From assembly GCA_023389095.1 (NCBI GenBank), contig JAEWFB010000144.1:1-7127 (forward strand): DNA of 7,127 nucleotides, written 5' to 3'. Both the position numbers and the translations under genes were made by a program. The notes under the pieces were generated by a model, which worked only from the letters and a program-made list of their open reading frames with translations, did not search any database and was not told the origin of the DNA. The stretch is from Actinomycetes bacterium. Lineage in GTDB: Bacteria; Actinomycetota; Actinomycetes; Actinomycetales; Dermatophilaceae. Numbering within the stretch: position 1 is the first letter of the stretch; the number at the start of each line of letters is the position of its first letter. Positions 4,464-7,127 of the stretch are shown one piece after another.

Positions 4464-5891
4464 ATGACGACGCTCGCCGCGGCCCGACCGCTCGCCCTCG
4501 GCCCCGACCGGCTGCTCCCGGTCGATCCCGGCACCCGCGAGATCGCCCGACGCCTCTACGCGGCCGTCGCCGGCCTGCCGATCATCTCGCCGCACGGGCA
4601 CGTCCCGCCGGAGTGGCTGGCCGAGAACACGCCTTTCACGGACCCGACGGCGCTGCTCATCTCCCCGGACCACTACGTTTTCCGGTTGCTGCACGCCCAG
4701 GGGGTGCCCCTCGAGGAGCTCGGCGTCGGCGGCCGGCCCCTCGACGCGGACGGCTCGCGCCGGGCCTTCCACCACCTGGCCGCGCACTGGAAGGCGTTCC
4801 GGGGCACGCCGAGCCGGTTCTGGATGGACAGCGTCCTGGCCGACGTCTTCGGCATCACCGAACGGCTCGCGCCGGGGACCGCCGACGCCACCTACGACCG
4901 CATCGCCGAGACGATCGCACGGCCCGACTTCCGGCCCCGGTCCCTCATGGACCGGTTCGGCATCGAGGTGCTCGCGACGACCGACGACCCGGCCCACGAC
5001 CTGCACCACCACCGAGCGCTCCGCGACGACGCATCCTTCACGCCGCGCGTCGTGCCCACGTTCCGGCCGGACCGCTACCTCGAGGTGGGTGCACCCGGGT
5101 TCCCCGTCCTCATGACCGACCTGGCCCGCGTCAGCGGCGTCGACACCGGCACGTACCGCGGCTACCTCGCCGCGCTGGAGCAGCGCCGCCGCTTCTTCAA
5201 GGAGAACGGCGCCGTGTCGTCGGACCACTCGCACGCCGATGTCGTGACGCTCGTGCTCGACGACGCCGACGCGTCGCGGATCTACGACGCGGCGGTACGC
5301 GGCACCGTGTCCCCCACGGACGCGACGGCGTTCCGGCGCCACATGCTCGTCGAGATGGCACGGATGGCCACCGAGGACGGCCTCGTCATGACCCTGCACC
5401 CCGGTGTGCACCGCAACCACCACACGCCCACCAGTGAGGCGTTCGGCGCCGACACCGGCCACGACATCCCGACCACGGTGGAGTTCACGAGGGGGCTGCA
5501 GCCCCTCCTCGACCGGTTCGGCACGGCGGAAGGCTTCCAGCTCGTCCTGTTCACGCTCGACGAGACCGTCTTCTCGCGCGAGATCGCCCCGCTCGCCGGC
5601 TTCTACCCGAGCGTCTACGCGGGCGCGCCGTGGTGGTTCCTCGACGCCCCCGAGGCGGTGCGCCGCTTCCGGGGCGCGGTCACCGAGACCGCGGGCTTCT
5701 ACCGGACGTCCGGCTTCATCGACGACACCAGGGCCTTCCTGTCCATCCCGGCCCGCCACGACATGTCGCGCCGGCTCGACAGCGCGTACCTCGCACAGCT
5801 CGTCGCGGAGCACCGGCTCGACGAGGACGAGGCCCTCGAGACCGCGGTCGACCTCGTCACCACGATCCCGCGAAAGGCGTTCAAGCTGTGA
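4464..5891 (+). CDS. uxaC: Glucuronate (uronate) isomerase
   Basis: Encodes 475 residues, the usual size of UxaC (about 470), which converts D-glucuronate to D-fructuronate (and D-galacturonate to D-tagaturonate) in the cytoplasm. The amidohydrolase-type HxH metal motif is in ISPHGHVPPEW (H44, H46). Further family blocks are DHYVFRLLHAQGV, FWMDSVLADVFGI, VLATTDDP, TFRPDRYLEVG, TLHPGVHRNHHTPT, ETVFSREIAPLAGFYPSVYAGAPWWFLD and GFIDDTRAFLSIPARHDMSRRL. The final aspartate motif corresponds to D421. The ATG at 4464 is chosen for the typical N-terminal length. ATG at 4455 would add three residues, and neither start has a good ribosome-binding site, so the start is uncertain by a few codons. The stop codon is shared with the next start (GTGA), indicating an operon with the fructuronate reductase gene. 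Confidence 0.95.
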   Translation: MTTLAAARPLALGPDRLLPVDPGTREIARRLYAAVAGLPIISPHGHVPPEWLAENTPFTDPTALLISPDHYVFRLLHAQGVPLEELGVGGRPLDADGSRRAFHHLAAHWKAFRGTPSRFWMDSVLADVFGITERLAPGTADATYDRIAETIARPDFRPRSLMDRFGIEVLATTDDPAHDLHHHRALRDDASFTPRVVPTFRPDRYLEVGAPGFPVLMTDLARVSGVDTGTYRGYLAALEQRRRFFKENGAVSSDHSHADVVTLVLDDADASRIYDAAVRGTVSPTDATAFRRHMLVEMARMATEDGLVMTLHPGVHRNHHTPTSEAFGADTGHDIPTTVEFTRGLQPLLDRFGTAEGFQLVLFTLDETVFSREIAPLAGFYPSVYAGAPWWFLDAPEAVRRFRGAVTETAGFYRTSGFIDDTRAFLSIPARHDMSRRLDSAYLAQLVAEHRLDEDEALETAVDLVTTIPRKAFKL

Positions 5892-7127
5892 GCATCCAGA
5901 CCAACCCCAGCGGCCACGAGGCCGGGTCGGGTTCGGCCCGCCACCTGAGCCGTGACGTCGCCGGCCGGCCGCCGGCCCCGGTCCGGATGGTCCACCTCGG
6001 GGTCGGCAACTTCTTCCGGGCGCACGCCGCCTGGTACACCGAGCACGCTCCGGACGCGGCGGACTGGGGGATCGCCGCGTTCACCGGCCGCTCGGCCGCC
6101 GTCGCGGACACCCTGGCAGCCCAGGACGGGCTGTACACGCTGCTCGTGCGCGGGGAGAGGGGCGCGTCTCCCGAGGTCGTCTCGAGCCTGAGCGCGGTCC
6201 ACCGGGGAGACGACCTCGAGGCGCTCCGTCGCTACCTCGCCGACCCGGCGGTCGCCGTCGTGACGACCACCGTCACCGAGGCTGGTTACCGGCGCACAGC
6301 GGACGGTGGCCTCGACGTCGACTCCGACGAAGTTTCCGCGGACATCGCTGCGCTGCAGCAGGATCCGACCAGCGGGGTCGTCGTGACGACCCCCGGCCGC
6401 CTCGTCGCAGGGTTGCTGGCGCGACGCGCGTCCGGTGGCGGTGCGCTGGCGATCGTGCCCAACGACAACGTTCCCGACAACGGCGCCATGGTGGCCCGCG
6501 TCGTCGGCGAGCTCGCCACCCGCGTCGACGCGACGCTGCCAGCCTGGATCGCGGGGAACGTCTCGTTCGTGACGACGATGGTCGACCGGATCACGCCCCG
6601 CACGACCGAGGCCGACCGCGAGGAGGTGCTCGCAGCGACCGGCTTCGACGACGCCGCGGTCGTGCCCACCGAGCCGTTCTCCGAGTGGGTGCTGGCCGGC
6701 GCCTTCCCGGCCGGGCGCCCGCGCTGGGAACAGGCCGGCGCCCGGTTCGTCGAGGACGTCCGCCCGTTCAAGCAGCGGAAGCTGTGGCTGCTCAACGGAT
6801 CCCACTCGCTCATGGCCTACGCCGGGTCGGTCCTCGGTCACGAGACGGTGGCCGAGGCCGTCGCCGACCCGGTGGTCCGATCGTGGGTCGAGCAGTGGTG
6901 GGACACGGCGTCGGCGCACCTGAGCCTGCCACCCGCCGACATCGCCGAGTACCGCGCGGCCCTGCTCGACCGCTACCGCAACGCGAACATCCGCCACCTG
7001 CTCGCCCAGATCGCGGCGGACGGGTCGCAGAAGATCCCGATCCGCGCCGTGCCCGTCGTGCGCGCCGAGCTCGCCACCGGGCGCCGTCCCGAGGGCGCGA
7101 CGCGTCTCGTGGCCGCCTGGGTGGCCC
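5888..7127 (+). CDS. uxuB: Fructuronate reductase (mannitol dehydrogenase family), cut by window edge
   Basis: A frame open from a GTG at 5888 to the right edge encodes the first 413 residues of a polyol-specific long-chain dehydrogenase. The NAD(P)-binding motif is HLGVGNFFRAHAAWYTE (36-52). NVSFVTTMVDRITPRTT (224-240), EPFSEWVLAGAF and VRPFKQRKLWLLNGSHS follow. K298, N303 and H306 reproduce the spacing of the catalytic Lys-Asn-His of mannitol 2-dehydrogenase. With uxaC immediately upstream, the natural assignment is reduction of D-fructuronate to D-mannonate (UxuB-like). Mannitol or other polyol dehydrogenase activity cannot be excluded from sequence alone. GTG overlaps the uxaC stop by four bases, with GAAAGG (5872-5877) upstream, suggesting translational coupling. 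The ATG at residue 34 would clip the region just before the dinucleotide motif and is unlikely. The first ~30 residues form a Gly/Ser-rich extension. Confidence 0.88.
   Translation, partial: MSIQTNPSGHEAGSGSARHLSRDVAGRPPAPVRMVHLGVGNFFRAHAAWYTEHAPDAADWGIAAFTGRSAAVADTLAAQDGLYTLLVRGERGASPEVVSSLSAVHRGDDLEALRRYLADPAVAVVTTTVTEAGYRRTADGGLDVDSDEVSADIAALQQDPTSGVVVTTPGRLVAGLLARRASGGGALAIVPNDNVPDNGAMVARVVGELATRVDATLPAWIAGNVSFVTTMVDRITPRTTEADREEVLAATGFDDAAVVPTEPFSEWVLAGAFPAGRPRWEQAGARFVEDVRPFKQRKLWLLNGSHSLMAYAGSVLGHETVAEAVADPVVRSWVEQWWDTASAHLSLPPADIAEYRAALLDRYRNANIRHLLAQIAADGSQKIPIRAVPVVRAELATGRRPEGATRLVAAWVA

Noticed and set aside
2366..5437. A 1,023-codon plus-strand open frame crossing lacI, larA and uxaC
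   Set aside because: It is out of frame with lacI and uxaC, antisense to larA, and rich in Arg, Ala, Gly and Pro with no domain. Such long shadow frames are expected in high-GC DNA with strong third-position bias.
4374..5813. 479-codon minus-strand frame antisense to uxaC
   Set aside because: The translation is low-complexity Arg/Gly/Val/Ala-rich with no recognisable family, while the plus strand encodes a full UxaC.

Overview
The window comes from a high-GC actinobacterium. Third codon positions are almost all G or C and the genes are tightly packed. The protein types (LacI regulator, UxaC, UxuB, LarA homologue, solitary AbiEi/DUF559 protein) would fit Micrococcales-like organisms, but the lineage is an inference and not proven here.

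Layout. Bases 1-573 (minus) are the 5' part of a family 2 beta-glucuronidase gene (uidA), cut by the window edge. Bases 574-829 are non-coding. They hold a 17-base putative operator (641-657) and four copies of a 21-base repeat, all pointing right. Bases 830-1840 (minus) encode a solitary protein with an AbiEi-like N-terminus and a Vsr/DUF559-like nuclease C-terminus. Bases 1841-2042 are non-coding and carry three more copies of the same repeat, pointing left. A LacI-family regulator (2043-3113, plus) follows. Its end overlaps, tail to tail, a LarA-family nickel-enzyme gene (3017-4363, minus). A short divergent promoter region (4364-4463) carries a second copy of the operator-like box. Then come uxaC (glucuronate isomerase, 4464-5891, plus) and a uxuB-type fructuronate reductase (5888-7127, plus, cut by the right edge), overlapping by four bases.

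How the genes work together. The metabolic genes form a glucuronide/hexuronate catabolic locus. UidA releases D-glucuronate from glucuronides, UxaC converts it to D-fructuronate, and the UxuB-type enzyme reduces that to D-mannonate. The LacI protein is the likely local regulator. The matching boxes in front of uidA and between larA and uxaC are candidate operators. The LarA homologue retains the lactate-racemase catalytic residues and may act on a sugar acid of this pathway, such as D-mannonate, rather than on lactate.

The most unusual part is the 684-2017 segment. A solitary nuclease-like gene is enclosed by two arrays of the same 21-base repeat that point towards the gene, and both arrays use start-to-start spacings of 32 and 54 bases. 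It sits between uidA and lacI, which would otherwise be simple divergent neighbours. This looks like a self-contained repeat-plus-nuclease unit, either a mobile or REP/RAYT-like element or a self-regulated AbiEi-type gene with multiple operators.
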